Positions 36,662-49,250 are shown, counted from the first letter of the stretch. The stretch: 64,000 nucleotides of DNA from Anaeramoeba flamelloides (GCA_027625915.1 JANTQA010000063.1:4669501-4733500), one strand, 5' to 3'. Notes: generated from the sequence alone by a model not told the origin. Made by a program: numbers and translations.

Positions 36662-38374
36662 ATGGCTGTAAATAATTCCCAAAAAATCATAACAATTGTA
36701 TCAATAATTTTCTTTTTTGTTTTACTGGTTACCTTCCAAAAAAAAGGAACTCGTACAATAAACAAACATAACGAAATCAAACAACAAGAATTTGAAAAAG
36801 AAAAAGAAAAGAAATTTGAAAAAGAAAAAGAAGAATCCGGAAACGAAAAAGAAGAATTCGAAAAAAAATTAGAAAAATTCAGTTACCTGAAAAAAGTAAA
36901 AGAATCAAAAGAACTTGAAAATTTTGAAAAGGATACAGGATCTGAGGAGCGAAATCAATTCCGTTTTCAAAAGAGAAAAAAAAATATCTTTGAAAAGAGA
37001 ACAAAAAAAAGAAGATTGTTCCATAAAATTGAAATCAAAAAAACTGATCTCAGACTTCAAAAAAAAAAATTTCAAAAAGAAAGAAAAGTTTATGCAAATT
37101 CCAAAATAATTCGATTCGAAGATGAAGAAGAACAAATCACAATTTATGGTGAAAGAGAAATTGAAAAAGCAGAGATCGAAATACGAAGAAAAGAGCTTTT
37201 GATCCAAAGAACTGAATTTGAAATTGAAAAAAAAAACAAAGAAATGGCAAAAAAAGAACGAGTAAATAACGAAAGGAAAAACAAAGAAAAAGATGAAAAA
37301 ACAAAAAAAGAATTGAAAGAAAATGAAACAAAAAAAGAAGAAAAAGAAGAAAAAGGAGACCAAATTTTCAAAAAATCTCGAAAACTAACTGTCGAAAAAC
37401 TCAAAAAAGAATTAAAAAAGGAAAAACAATATTTACAAATCAAAAAAGAGATCATCCAAGACGAAGGCAAAGTAGATCTCGTATATACTTGGGGAGGAAT
37501 CACGGGTTCCATGGACATTAGGAACAGATACAATTACGAATTGCAATTTTCGTTAAGGTCTGTTGACAAATATATGCCGTGGGCGAACAAAATCTATATT
37601 TTGATCAACAAAGGGACCACTTATCCGTATTGGTTAAAAAAACAAGAGGAACTCGAGAAAATTGTGATTCTTGATCGGTGCCAATTCTTCGAGAACCCTG
37701 AGCATTGCCCGACCAATAATTCATTTGCAGTCTATTCTGTGGCGCACAAGATCCCCGGGCTCTCCAACAAATTTGTTTTAATTGACGATGATTTCTTTTT
37801 CAACCAACCAGTCCCCGAAGACTATTTTTTCACAGCAAACGGCCTCCCCAAGGTTTACCATAAACGGAAGTTCCAGCAAACATATAAAGATGATGATGAG
37901 GCATTGCCCATTGCAAAAGAAAGGGGGTACCCATTATGGAAATATGCAAGGTTCTCACATATCCCGAAGTCAAATAGAAGGGATTTTATTCTCAAATTTG
38001 AAGAAAAATACCCAACATTTTTGGAATTTGTGCAGTCACACAGAGTAAGACATAACCGTTTAGCTGAGGATTTGTCCATGATTTATTTTGAATTTTACTA
38101 TCAAGAAAATTTAATGAAAAAATTATCAGTCGAGGAGTCTAAATTTCATCAACTACCACACAGGCACAAAAATAATATTGCACAGCAATTCAGAGACAAT
38201 TTCGAAACCTTATTATCAGAAGATATAATAGTTTTTAATCAAAATGATAATTACTCACCCGATCAAAGAATTTATAAAAAACAACGTAAAGTTTTATGGA
38301 AATTTTATAATAGATTATATCCTGAGGTTCCTGATTTTGAAATTCCTAATCCAGATCATGAGGCAAATTCCTAA
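36662..38374 (+). CDS. Stealth-family sugar-phosphate transferase, type II membrane protein
   Basis: Stealth proteins (including the GlcNAc-1-phosphotransferase alpha/beta subunit, GNPTAB, and bacterial capsule enzymes) move hexose-1-phosphate from a nucleotide sugar to a glycan. The ATG at 36662 gives 570 residues. A hydrophobic signal anchor at about 8-25 (IITIVSIIFFFVLLV) suggests Golgi/ER localisation with a lumenal catalytic part. Residues about 40-265 are Lys/Glu-rich and coiled-coil-like. CR1 begins at V271 (VDLVYTWGG). CR2 contains YNYELQFSLRSVDKYMPWAN, then PTNNSFAVYSVAHKIPGL and the acidic signature IDDDFFF at 374-380. A CR3-like block follows from H433 (HIPKSNRRDFILKFEEKYPT) to RHNRLAED. 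The frame is open 64 codons upstream of the chosen ATG but without another ATG, and an AG acceptor sits at 36464-36465, so an extra 5' exon is possible. The natural glycan acceptor cannot be told. Confidence 0.9.
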   Translation: MAVNNSQKIITIVSIIFFFVLLVTFQKKGTRTINKHNEIKQQEFEKEKEKKFEKEKEESGNEKEEFEKKLEKFSYLKKVKESKELENFEKDTGSEERNQFRFQKRKKNIFEKRTKKRRLFHKIEIKKTDLRLQKKKFQKERKVYANSKIIRFEDEEEQITIYGEREIEKAEIEIRRKELLIQRTEFEIEKKNKEMAKKERVNNERKNKEKDEKTKKELKENETKKEEKEEKGDQIFKKSRKLTVEKLKKELKKEKQYLQIKKEIIQDEGKVDLVYTWGGITGSMDIRNRYNYELQFSLRSVDKYMPWANKIYILINKGTTYPYWLKKQEELEKIVILDRCQFFENPEHCPTNNSFAVYSVAHKIPGLSNKFVLIDDDFFFNQPVPEDYFFTANGLPKVYHKRKFQQTYKDDDEALPIAKERGYPLWKYARFSHIPKSNRRDFILKFEEKYPTFLEFVQSHRVRHNRLAEDLSMIYFEFYYQENLMKKLSVEESKFHQLPHRHKNNIAQQFRDNFETLLSEDIIVFNQNDNYSPDQRIYKKQRKVLWKFYNRLYPEVPDFEIPNPDHEANS

Positions 38375-39624
38375 ATTATTATCGAAAATTATCATAATTT
38401 TATATTTCCCAAATCATTTGGATTTTGGATTCTTTTTTAAACCTTTTTTTTATTAAAATAAAAAATATTAACAAAATTATATTTTAAAATTTTCATCTTA
38501 TTCTGAAATTCATTGGATTTTCATATATAAACTTTGTATTTTATGGAACGAATCTTTTATTGTAACAAGATGGGCAAAATATTTAAATATCTTATTGGAG
38601 CTGTTCTCAACTTAGAAATTTTGTATATATACCAAGTATCAAAAATTTTGATCAACTCAAAAACTAAACAAGAATAAAATTTTATGAGATCCATCATTTT
38701 TTTCCATTTTTTCTGAAAAAGAAAACAATGAAATTCATTTTATTTTTCACATTATTTCCCGTTTTTTTTCCTTTTTTATTAACATTATCATCATTATTCC
38801 AAACTAACAAGTCTTTGTAACCATGAATATTAATATTAAGATTTTTTTTTCTTTTTTGAGATAATTCTTTTTGTTAACCGAAAAAAAAAAATGATTTTTT
38901 AACAGTTTGAAAAATAATGGTACTAATTTAAGAATTATAGTTACCATAATTCAAGTTTTAAAACGATTATAAAAATTTTACTCAGAAATTGTGTTTTTAT
39001 ATTAAGATAAAATTCGAACTTTTCAAAAGAAAATTTTGATGAAGATATTTGAGAATTAGAGTAATTTTATCTTCTAAATACGAAATCATATTTTTTTCCA
39101 ACAAAAATGATTTAAATTCTTCAAAGATTTATTTTGAATAAAGCCAAACAATTTATGAAAAAAATTTTTTTGAATTGAACATTTTTTTATTTTTTTTTCA
39201 ATTTTTGAAAATCAGAAAACAACTTTTTGAAAAACCTAAATGTAAAATTTTTTTTTTGCTGAATATATTCCAATTTAATTGAAAAAATTTGGTTAAATTT
39301 TTACCAAATATTCTTCTATTCAATCAGATATACTTGAATTAGTTTTATTAACCGAGGTTTCGATTGGAATATTAATTATTCAAAATTATGACCAAATGAA
39401 AAATTTTCTTTCAAAATCAAAACTTCCCAACATAAAACGAAAAATATATTTTCCATGTTTTCAAGAATTAAATTAATTGTTCATAAAAACAATAGGCTAC
39501 TTTTTTTTATTGATATTGGAAACATGTGAATTCCAGTTTTCAAAAAACATACTCAAATTAAGAAATTGTTTAGATGTTTTTAACTCACCGATTTCATAAA
39601 AGGTTAATTAAAAAATTTTTGTAC

Positions 39625-39757
39625 CGTAAGTTCCACTTTTAAGGCATAAACTTTCAACGAAATATAAGACACAAAAAAATATCAAATTTAGGCACAAAAT
39701 TCAGATTCTAGTAAAATAAATTGTAAAGAAAAAAAATTAAAAATTTGGTAATTTTTT
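39625..39757. mobile_element. Truncated copy of the 10.6 kb Tc1/mariner-type MITE
   Basis: Starts GTTCCACTTTTAAGGCATAA and runs through GGCACAAAATTCAGATTCTA and GTAAAATAAAT, matching the complement of 10610-10806. It stops before the second terminal repeat, so only one end is present. Confidence 0.7.
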
Positions 39758-40059
39758 ACTTTTTGATAACCTAAATTATAATAAATACTATTGGTTAATA
39801 AAAGATCTTGAATAAAGAATTATTATTCGAGATATTTTACAATTTAAATTTGAAAATCCTATTTCCCCATAAGATTTTTTTTCAGAAATAATTCTAAAAA
39901 AGTTGATTAATTTTTTTTTATACAGTTTAGAGGTTATTTTATTATTTTTTATTAGTATTTTAAATTTAATTAATTACTTTTAAATGGATAACAAATTATT
40001 TTGTAAAATAAAGAATTATTGATTCAAATTGAAAAAAAATATTTTTTTTTATTGATTTT

Positions 40060-40860
40060 TCGTTAGGTTTTTTTTAATTTTTATAATAAACAGAAAATTT
40101 TTGAAATTTTGGGTTTTGTTTATAAATTAAAAAAAACCTCCTTTATCTTTTCCAGAACTTAAAAGAATTGAGGGAAATCTTTGATTTTACTTTATTCTTT
40201 TAAATTCTGGAAAAACTAGGCACTTGGATGACACTTTCGTTAGGTTTTCTTGAGTTTTTTGTTTATTATGAAAATCAGTAGATTTTCGTTAGGTTTTTTT
40301 GACTTTTCTATTTATTTGGAAAATCAATAGATTTTCGTTCGGTTTTTTTTACTTTTTGAAATAAATAGAAAATTTCAATAATTTTTTGGTTTATTTCAAA
40401 AGTAAAAAAAAAAAAACTAGAACACTTCACAAATAAAATATAAAACCTCAAAAAAACCTAGAACAATTAATAAATAAAATACAAAACTTCAAGAAAACTT
40501 CCGTGAGATTTTTTTTAATTTGAGAGTTACAAGAAAATTTCAAATTTTTTTTTTTTATTTACAAATTAAAAAAAACCGTTCTTATCTTTTCCAGAATTCA
40601 AAAGAATTGAGTAAAATCTTTGATTTTTCTCCATTATTTCTAATACTGGAAAATTTTGGCACTCTACGGCACTTAACCGACACCCCCGTTAATTTTTTTT
40701 TTAATTTTTGTAATAAAACGAAAATTTATGAAATTTACAATTTATTTCAAAAAGTAAAAAGAAAAAAACTGTTAGATTTTCCAGAATTTATAAGAATTGA
40801 GAAAAAATTTATATGATTTTATTCGATTCCTTTTAATCCCCAAAAAAACTCGGACATTGC
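40060..40860. repeat. Modular hairpin cluster H4 (largest)
   Basis: It holds at least two pairs of the TTTTCCAGAATTCAAAAGAA type (about 40148-40215 and 40585-40640) and a decayed third (about 40775-40840). Several T-rich hairpins (GGTTTTTTTTAATTTTTATA with AAATTAAAAAAAACCT) and TTTTCTTGAGTTTTTTGTTT-type arms are also present. Linker copies are CTAGGCACTTGGATGACAC and GGCACTCTACGGCACTTAAC. The LINE copy 3 begins about 180 bases further on. Confidence 0.75.
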
Positions 40861-41039
40861 AATAATTATCTAAAGAATTTTATTTTTCTCTATATCAGTT
40901 TTATTAAATGATTATAACATTTTCAAATCTGATCGTTATTATCTAATAAAGTAAATTTACCCAAGTTGAATTAAACTAAAATTAACCCATCCTTTTTTTT
41001 CGAATTAATAATCCTTAAAAAAACCCTTTTTTAATTCAG

Positions 41040-43320
41040 AGTGGAATATTAAGGAAAAATATAAAATTATAACAAATAATAGTTATAAAAAATAATTTAC
41101 TCATTATTTTAAAGAAAAAAAATTCATTTTAAATACAAATACTAATAAAAAAATTTAAAACTAAATTTATTAAATATACAGATATAATTTATAAAGAAAA
41201 TAAAAATGACCAAAAAATTGCTCCATTAATTAAAAAATATTTTGTCTAACCCAAATTTAATTAATCGAATCAAAAAAAATAAACAAAGAAGCTTGGAATA
41301 AATTTATTGATGAAATAAACTTAGAATAATGGGAAAACAAAAAATTTTTGGAAAAAAATTAATTATATAAGGTCTAAAAAAATGAAAATGATTTTAAATA
41401 ATCAAAACATGATTGATGAATATTTTGGTTATATTAAAAACAATTCAATTGAACCAAGTAAAAATATTTTAAATTATATAAAAAATTTAAAAAATTTTAA
41501 AATTGATATTTTCTTTCCAATTCAAAATATTAAAAACACAATCAAAAATTTAAAAAATAAATCAGTTAAAGGATTTCAAAAAATTGAGAATTTAAAATAT
41601 ATTTGTGATGATGAAATCATTTCAAATCTTGAACAAATTGAAAATAAAAATTATGATAAATATTTAATTGCAATTCATAATATATTTAATAATTGGCTAT
41701 TTAATCCTAATAAGAATAATATTGAATATATTAAAAAAAGATCAATTTTATTTATACATAAAAAAGGAAATGAGGGGTAGCTTTGAATTATCGACCAATT
41801 TCAATTAATCAAAGTTTACCAAGATTATTTCTTAAAATGTTATATAAACTAATTGAACCTTGTTGGGAATTTATTCACAAATCACAGTTTGGATTTCGAA
41901 AACAATAAATGATACTCGAATTGCAGTTTTAAATTTCTTAAATACTTATAATAATATAAAATCAAATAATGAAAATGAAAATAATAAAACTTATATTATT
42001 ATGATTGATATAGCAAAATGTTTTGATTCAATCAGTTTTAAAATAATTAGAAAAACAATAAAAAAATTTATAATAAATAAATTATTCAAAATTTTAAAAT
42101 AAAATATTATCAAGGAGAAGGGCTAGGTATATTTCAAGGAGACCCATTGTCGCCTATTTTATTTGCTCTCATTTCACATTTTCTTTTATTAAAAATAATA
42201 TCTTTAACAGACCATTGTCAAATGTTTGCAGATGATTTAATCTTAATTATAAAAGGGGATAAAACATATTTAAATCAAAAATTAAATTCAATATATGAAA
42301 TTATAATTCAATTTAGGTTAAAACCAAATAAAGAAAAAACAGTTATTTCAAAAGATTTAAAAAAGATTAAATATTTAGGTATCTATTTGGATAAAATTTC
42401 ACATATAGTTTAGTATTTAAAAAAAGCTAAAGAAACATTTAATAACTGTAAACAATTATTTAATAACAATTCCCTCAATAATAATTTGAAAATCAGATTA
42501 TTTAAATCTTTTATATTAAGTCAATTAACATATGGATTAGAAATTTTTTAATTATGAAATAAAAAATTTAAATTATTTAAATTCTTGGATGAATACAGCC
42601 ATTACTGAAATATGCAAAATAAACAGAAATACACCAATTCTTATTTATAAAACAGAATTTAAAATTGAAAATATGGTAATTTCAGTAAATAAAAAAAAAT
42701 TTAAATTTAAAAAAAAATTAAAAAATTTATCTCTTCCTTTTTTAGAAAAATTAATAAAATTTAATCAACGAACCAACAATAAAATTATCTGGTATTCAAA
42801 ATATATAATTGAATTAAAAAAGGAAATCTATAAATACACATATAATGAATTATTGAATTCCAAGAGCTGGAAAGTGAAAAAATACTTCACAATATTAAGA
42901 AACCAAAATTCATTATTTACAACTCAAAAATATCTAAGCTATCCATCAAGTTCAACAATCCTAAAATTTAGGACATTTACCAATTGCTTAAACAGATATT
43001 ACTATGTAATTAATAAAAATTCAAATAAATTTTGTCCTTTATGTTTAAAAATACAAACAAAAGGAAGTTATAGAAAATATTGATCATTTTTTTGTGGGTA
43101 TGTCCTTCCTATGAAAATAATAGATTAATATTTCTGAATAAATTAAATGAAAAAAAAACCTCTATGAATTAATTTTAAACCATAACAGTTTATTATTATT
43201 TTCATTGATTAATAATCGTGAAATCTATGATTTTACGCTTAAATTTTGAAAGGAAATTTAAGTATAAAGGGCAACTAGAGTGTAATTTACACTTCTTCAA
43301 TAATAAAAAAAAAAAAAAAA
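41040..43320 (+). mobile_element. LINE reverse transcriptase, copy 3 (longest, with poly-A tail)
   Basis: Reading across several broken frames gives the reverse-transcriptase blocks in order. These are IKNLKNKSVKGFQKI (41540), RSILFIHKKGNEG then NYRPISINQSL (41740-41820), YIIMIDIAKCFDSIS (motif A, about 41995), GIFQGDPLSPILFALISHF (motif B, 42125), MFADDLILIIKG (motif C, 42222), KYLGIYLDK (42370), LSQLTYGLEIF (thumb, 42520) and a C-terminal CPLC zinc-knuckle start (about 43034). An A-run at 43304-43320 is the likely 3' tail. Motif order and tail identify a LINE. I saw neither an apurinic endonuclease nor a restriction-like endonuclease, and the 5' end is undefined. At least four frame interruptions; inactive. 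The host clade within LINEs cannot be set by eye. Confidence 0.82.
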
Positions 43321-43336
43321 ACCCTTTTTTTATATA

Positions 43337-43919
43337 AGGTATTTCCAAAAAAGTGGGGCATTTTTTTTTATATTTCATAAAAAATTATCTTTTTTAGTTA
43401 CGGTAATCATTAATCAACTATACCAAATTAAGTTTAATATTTATACCGATTGAATCAACCACTTATATATTTAATTCAAAGCATGTGGGTTGAAATATTC
43501 CCAAAAAATGAAAAAAAAAAATAGCACTTTTTTGGTTAAAGCAATGTACGACCAATTTCAATAAAAAACAGGAAATATGGAATGGGAACAAATGATTTTT
43601 TAAACAAGAAAACGCAGTTATACGTTTTTAATTATATTGTGAATTTTGTTGAGATTATACATGTTATGAAAAAATTTTTTTTCGATCAAAAAGAAAATAA
43701 TAAACACCAATTTTCACCATAAAAAAATATCAGATCAAATCGAGATTATAAATTTTAATAAATTTTTTTTCTTCAATACAATAATAAGAAACACATTGAA
43801 TTATTATCAAGAATCTATAAATGATGATTAATGATTTTATATATTTAAATCATATTTTGAAGAATGGGTTACATAAATATATTTTAAAATAAATTTGCCC
43901 CACATTCTTGGAAATAGCT
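43337..43919. mobile_element. 583 bp TIR element with TA target site
   Basis: The left end AGGTATTTCCAAAAAAGTGG (then GGCA) and the complement of the right end, AGCTATTTCCAAGAATGTGG (then GGCA), are 24-base inverted repeats bordered by TA (43335-43336 and 43920-43921). The interior has no long frame, so it is non-autonomous. It lies 16 bases after the poly-A end of LINE copy 3. Family assignment to Tc1/mariner rests on the TA target only. Confidence 0.7.
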
Positions 43920-45144
43920 TAGACTAGAGACTTTAAAAAAAGGTAATAGAACTATTAAACAAAAAATATAATAGACTCATGAAACCAAATTTCTCTAATT
44001 TTGATTATATTGTGAGTAAAATTTATTTTTCAAGATGAAAGGTTAATGCTCAAAGTAGTTTTGTCTAACCTTTTTTTTTTTTCAATTTTATTTTTTTATG
44101 GTAGTGAAGCTGAAAGACAAATTACAAAATTTTTTTTTCAAGATCTTTTTAGAATTTTAATTTTCTTTTTAAAAAATACTACTTGCTTAAATACAATAAA
44201 AATAAAAAATTAAGTTATAATACAAATAAAATTAATTTTCCACTTCCCACAAAAGCGAGGATTTCTTCACGTAAAAACTAAACAAAATTCCCAAACTCAA
44301 TTACAATTAAAGTAATTTTATAATTTTTGAAATTTTTCACAATAATTTTCATTGTAAATAACATCAAAATAAAAATAAATTCTGTATCTCTTATTACAAT
44401 CGTTTTTAAGAAGTTAGAGCCCAAGAGAACCCATTCAATTTTTTATAAACTAAAACATTTTTTTTTTTTTTTAGTCAGAGTTTTAGTGGATTCAAACCTT
44501 AATAAAAAAAAAAAAAAAAATAATTAACAATTTCTATTTTCTCAATGAAAAAAAAATATAACTTTAAAAAAATTGAATTTCATGTAAAAGCCATACGTTA
44601 TTGCAAATTGTAAGACACAACCCAGTAATTATAAAATATTGATTTTTTCTATTTTTAAAAATAGAAAATTATATACTACCAAAAGTATACTCTCTAACTT
44701 TAAACCTACAGATCGTATTGACATCTTTTTCCTAAGAGTGTATGATAACATCTTCTAACTTTACTTATTTTAAAAATTTTTCTTGTTAAAGATTTGAAAG
44801 AGATTCGAATTTTTCGTAATTTAGGTTTATGAAAATAAATATAGAAAATTCTCTTTAAGGTGTCTTCAAAAATATTATTATTATATGATTTTATTAATGT
44901 TCTAATCAATAAAACCTACCCATCTAAATTGAAAATTATTGTATCTGATCTTCTAAAAAAAAATTAAAGTCAAAAATCTTATTTTGTATAGGATTAAAAT
45001 TAACTTTTAAAATCAAGAACTGGCAACAATGACAAGAAAAATTAAAAATTTGAGAGAATTTTCAAAATAAATTCTAATAAAAAGATTTTTATAATTTCCA
45101 AAAATTGAAATATTTTTTTCTAATTTACTTATTATTCTAATTTT

Positions 45145-45989
45145 ATGGAGAGCAATTGTAACACCTTTCAAAAATATGAATCAGAAATTAATGAAATAAT
45201 TACAAAGACTGATCTGAACAGAGAAGAAGCTGCAATGTTTTTAGAATTAGTCGGTGGGAAAACACAAGTATTATTTCTTTTCTTTTTTTGATACCTTTAT
45301 TATTACTACTGATCCAAACCTTTGATATTTTGAAAAACAAATCAAACAATTTAAACTCTACACATAATCACTCTTTGTTATTCTTTTAAATAAACAAGGA
45401 AACATTAGTGGCATACACTTTATTTAATTTGTTACTCCAAAAGCAGAACAATATCAACAATTCTTGTACAATTAACAGAAAACCTAATTTGAAAAGGGTA
45501 TATCGCAATGAACCACTTCACCACAAACACTTCAATCTCTACAAAACGAGGAAAACAACCACTTGTCCACATAATGAGTTCTTTTTAGATCTTGAAAAAA
45601 GAGTGATAACAAAAGAACAACTGTCGTCAATTGTCAACCAATCTCCTTCTTTGGGCTGGAACGATCGTTTTTTAGCCTTTCAAAAATATAACCCCAAATT
45701 AATAATCAATTTCCCAGAAGGGCTATACAATGAACAAGGTGTTAAAATTAATAAGCAATTCTTTCAATTGTACCAAGAATTGAATCCCAATATTAAGATC
45801 AAAAATTTGCAAAGAGGAATAATATATTTTTTTCAAAGATTTAATTTGAAAAATTCAGCAAAGTTTGATCGAAATATGATGGTTTTTCGAAAAATTAACA
45901 AGTGTGAAAAGAAATATAAAATAAAAAGGAAGGGACAACAACAATTAAAAAAGAAGTCAAAACTATTGATATTCAAAAACAAAAAATAA
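45145..45989 (+). CDS. Two-exon gene of unknown function (237 aa predicted)
   Basis: Not recognised. Exon 1 is 45145-45267 (ATG, 41 codons, ending EEAAMFLELVGGKTQ, donor GTATTA). Exon 2 is 45399-45989 (acceptor AACAAG, starting ETLVAYTLFNLLLQKQN, stop TAA). The junction is phase 0, and the intron of 131 bases is visibly more T-rich than the exons. The second frame has no usable ATG, which supports the join. The N-terminal part is predicted helical. The middle has PSLGWNDRFLAFQKYNPKLI and NFPEGLYNEQGVKINKQFFQ; the C-terminus is strongly basic (KKYKIKRKGQQQLKKKSK). No membrane segment or known motif. The donor is not a strong consensus, so the exact boundary could shift. Confidence 0.68.
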
Positions 45990-46299
45990 TGCACTTATTG
46001 CCAAATATTTCTTTTTTCTGTCAATGTATATAATTCTTTTTCTTACACATAATTTTTGGAATGAAAATATAGTTATTTCTATTTTTATATTTGCAAAACA
46101 ATAACCAGAGTTATGTTTACTTTCTAATCACTGGATAAATTAATTCTTTGAATATATTAATTTTGGTCAAAAAGTTTTTTCTTTGATATTTCCTTTTAGT
46201 CAATAAAAATTTTGTTGTTCTGTTTTTGTTGATTATTTTTGTAAATTATTTCTAAAAAAATAGTTCTTTGAGTTCCAAAGAAAATGAGGAAAATAGTAT

Positions 46300-46650
46300 G
46301 ACAGTTGTGGAAAAAAATTGAAGTGAGGAAAAAAATCAAAAAATGATTTTTAATTGAAAACCTTATTGAAAATTCAAAGTAAGATCAATTAATATAAGAA
46401 AAATAAATAATGAAAGAGAAAATCGAATTTTAGATACAATAAGAGTTGTTCTAATATTATCTTTAAGTTTAGATTTTTATTTGGTTTATATACCATTAAA
46501 AAGGTGTTAAAAAATTTGATTATTTAGTAAGATCTCCAAAAAAAAAAAAAAAAATTGCATTTCAATAAACGAGTATTTCTTCATTTTGTTCTATTGAAAA
46601 TAATACAACGATGAATTACACTTTGAAATTAACCTTATTTTTTTTAATTC
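46300..46650. repeat. Dispersed repeat R4, copy 1
   Basis: Shares in order, with 48370-48810 and 52380-52840, the blocks TTATTGAAAATTCAAAGTAA, GATCAATTAATA, AGAAAAA, AAAATTTGAT and GATCTCCAAAA. All three are in the same orientation. No coding capacity. Confidence 0.55.
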
Positions 46651-46679
46651 CTTAATTTTACCAGGATTGAAAATATAAA

Positions 46680-47140
46680 TTACAAAGCTGATAATCCATT
46701 TTCTAAATACAATTTATGCTTTTTTTTCTTCTTATTCGACTGTGAAATCGAATTCACTACCCATAGTACACCTGAGTTCAAATCAATTTTAAAAGTGATT
46801 CCTGGATATTTTCATCAATATTTAAATAAGGAAGCTATTTGATCAAATTTTTCATAATATTTTTTCAATTTTTTTGAAATCTTTTGTATTTGTGATGTTA
46901 TTGATGAATAAAAATTTTATCAAAAATTTACTCTATTTTTTGAAATAAATTTTCAAATTTGATCCTTTGATTTTTATAATTTCTTTTTTGGAAATAGATT
47001 ATCGGGTACCAAATTCATATTAACTTAAAGTTTATTGTCAGTTTAATATGATCGATTAATGTATAGGTCTTCTATTACAACATATGAAACACACCACTTT
47101 TTATTTAGAAACCTGTATTAAACTGTTCTATACATTTTAT
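46680..47140. repeat. Dispersed repeat R3, copy downstream of the 237-aa gene
   Basis: Matches 7610-8060 in the same orientation (GCTTTTTTTTCTTCTTATTC, AGTACACCTGAGTTCAAATC). The shared block TTAATGTATAGGTCTTCTAT near 47056 is the complement of 35753-35772. Confidence 0.55.
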
Positions 47141-48369
47141 TTTAACAATGTACTTTTTAACTTCATTATTTTCGATTAAACAATTCATTTTAACTTTTTA
47201 CTCAGTTTTATTTTTATCCCGAAAGAAATGGGATATATTCTTAATAAAATATAGCATTATTTTTTTCTGATTAATATTTTTCGAAATATAGCTTATAACT
47301 TAATTCAATTAACCACTCGGATTAATTTTTTTTAGTATAAAAACACAATAACTTTTGAATATCGAAAATATAATTTGAAATTAATGTGTACTTTTTTATT
47401 TTTTTTTGAAAAATTGGGGTTGAGAAAATTTTGAAATTAAAGAATAAGTTAATATATTAAATTAGAATACTTTTCCAGACATTTTATCTTTTTTAAATAA
47501 CTTTTTTTTAATTTTACCCTTTAAAAATATTAAAAAACATATGAAGACCAAATTAGTACCTTTTGCGAAAAGAAAATTCCCTATAATTTCGAATTTATTT
47601 TTGTAAATGAGTAAAAATAAGATATTGTATATAAAAATACACATAATTTCAACTTTGAATTCAATGATTTCGGCTAAAAAATGTTTTCAAGGAAAAGTTG
47701 AATAAAAACTATATTTATGTTTATTTTTTCATTTTGTTTTTTTAATTTTTTTAATTGGAAGGTATTTGTTCAGTTTTCCATTTTTAAGGTTACTTGTGTC
47801 GTAGGAGTATATAATTATTTTCGAAATTTTATCGTTTCAAAGATTATTTCTTATGATTGAAAAAAAAAGTGTATTCAAAAATACTTGAATGAGCTGTTCC
47901 AAGACTACGGTGAAAATTTATCAATAACAAATTTTGATGTTGATATAGAACTTTAAATCTAAGAATATAAGAATAAGAAAGCTTATATTGAAAATATTTT
48001 TTTCATAAATGAGTTGATATGAAATATATTCTTCTTGATGTATCGAAAAATAAATTCATTTTTTTAAAGATTAAATTTTATATGGTTTCTAAATGAATTT
48101 TTGATGTTTAGAATCATTTTGGAGCCGAAAATTTATTTTTTGAAAAGCAGAAAAAATTCTTGAATTTTAACTCATTTGGGAAATTTTTTTTTCAATATGA
48201 GCTTTATTATTCTCATATTCAACTTTTTAAAAATTTATATCAACATCAAAATTTGATATTGATAAAAATTCACGGTAACTTTCGATTAACTGTTATAACT
48301 GAAAATGTTATTAACTTTATTATTAATACATATAAATATTTTCAAAATTTGAAAAATTCAAATCAATAG

Positions 48370-48810
48370 TTTTGGAAAAAATAGTGAAACAAAAGAAAAA
48401 AAGCTCAAGATGATTTTTAATTCTGAATCTTATTGAAAATTTAAAGTAAGACCAATTAAAAAAAGAAAAAATATAGGATTAAAGACAAAATGTAGGATTC
48501 AACCCAATAAAGGTTTTTTTATACTAACTTTTATCTGAGTTTTTTCATTGATAGATCAATTATTAAATATTATGGGTAAAAATTTGACTATTGTTGAGGA
48601 TCTCCAAAATAGTCAAATAATTTTTATAATTAATGAGATATAAATTGTTTTTTATAGATTTGTTGGGTTGATTTAATGGGGAAAAATTTAATGAAATCTT
48701 CTTTGAAATTAATTTGTTTCTTCTATTAATTGATTTAGTTTTTGGTAGTTGTAAGGTTCCCAATTATAAAACGTATTGTAATTTTTTTTACCTGTTTTAC
48801 TTTTGATCCA
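48370..48810. repeat. Dispersed repeat R4, copy 2
   Basis: Blocks TTATTGAAAATTTAAAGTAA, ATTAAAGACAAAATGTAGGA, TTCAACCCAATAAAGG and GAGGATCTCCAAAATAGTCA match the copies at 46300 and 52380 in order. Confidence 0.6.
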
Positions 48811-49250
48811 AAACGGTAAAGTACAAAAATTTAGATTATAAATCCTAATTTCCAATTTTTTTACTTCTGGAGAATCTTGGATTTTCTTGGTTTAAAGGTA
48901 AAGAAACCCAATAAATTATTTTTTTTTCATAACTTCCTTTAATACTAATCTTTTAAATGGGAATTATTGATTTAAAAAATCATATAAATTTATTAAATTT
49001 TTTCATACATTTTTTTGAATTTGATAAGAATAATCATCAAATTATTAAATATACAAAAACACAGAGATTATTATGTTTTATCAATTCTTGTCAACTCTAA
49101 TAGAAACCACAGTGTTGAAAGAAATGTTCTTATATTTTGATAATTGGGTTCAAATTAATTCCTCAAAACCGAATTGGGATCTAACGAAAATTACTCCAAA
49201 AAATCATTTTTTTAACAAATCCAACTTGTCTCTTTCTTTTTAATAAAAAA

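Larger units (their letters stand above)
38375..45144. other. Repeat-rich intergenic region
   Basis: It holds a partial MITE (39625-39757), the largest hairpin cluster H4 (40060-40860), the longest LINE copy (about 41040-43320) and a 583 bp inverted-repeat element (43337-43919). Minus-strand frame 44909-44706 lacks an ATG and was not accepted. No supported host gene. Confidence 0.6.
45990..49250. other. AT-rich intergenic region with R3 and R4 repeats
   Basis: It holds R4 copies (about 46300-46650 and 48370-48810) and an R3 copy (about 46680-47140). The minus frame 48763-48563 lies in an R4 copy and lacks an ATG. No supported gene. Confidence 0.55.

Noticed and set aside
40060-40860. CRISPR-like array in the hairpin clusters
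   Set aside because: Units are inverted repeats of several kinds with irregular spacing and no unique spacers, in a eukaryotic genome.
44706-44909. 67-codon minus-strand basic frame ending RRCYHTLLGKRCQYDL
   Set aside because: Starts with TTG; no convincing acceptor or upstream exon, and no homology.
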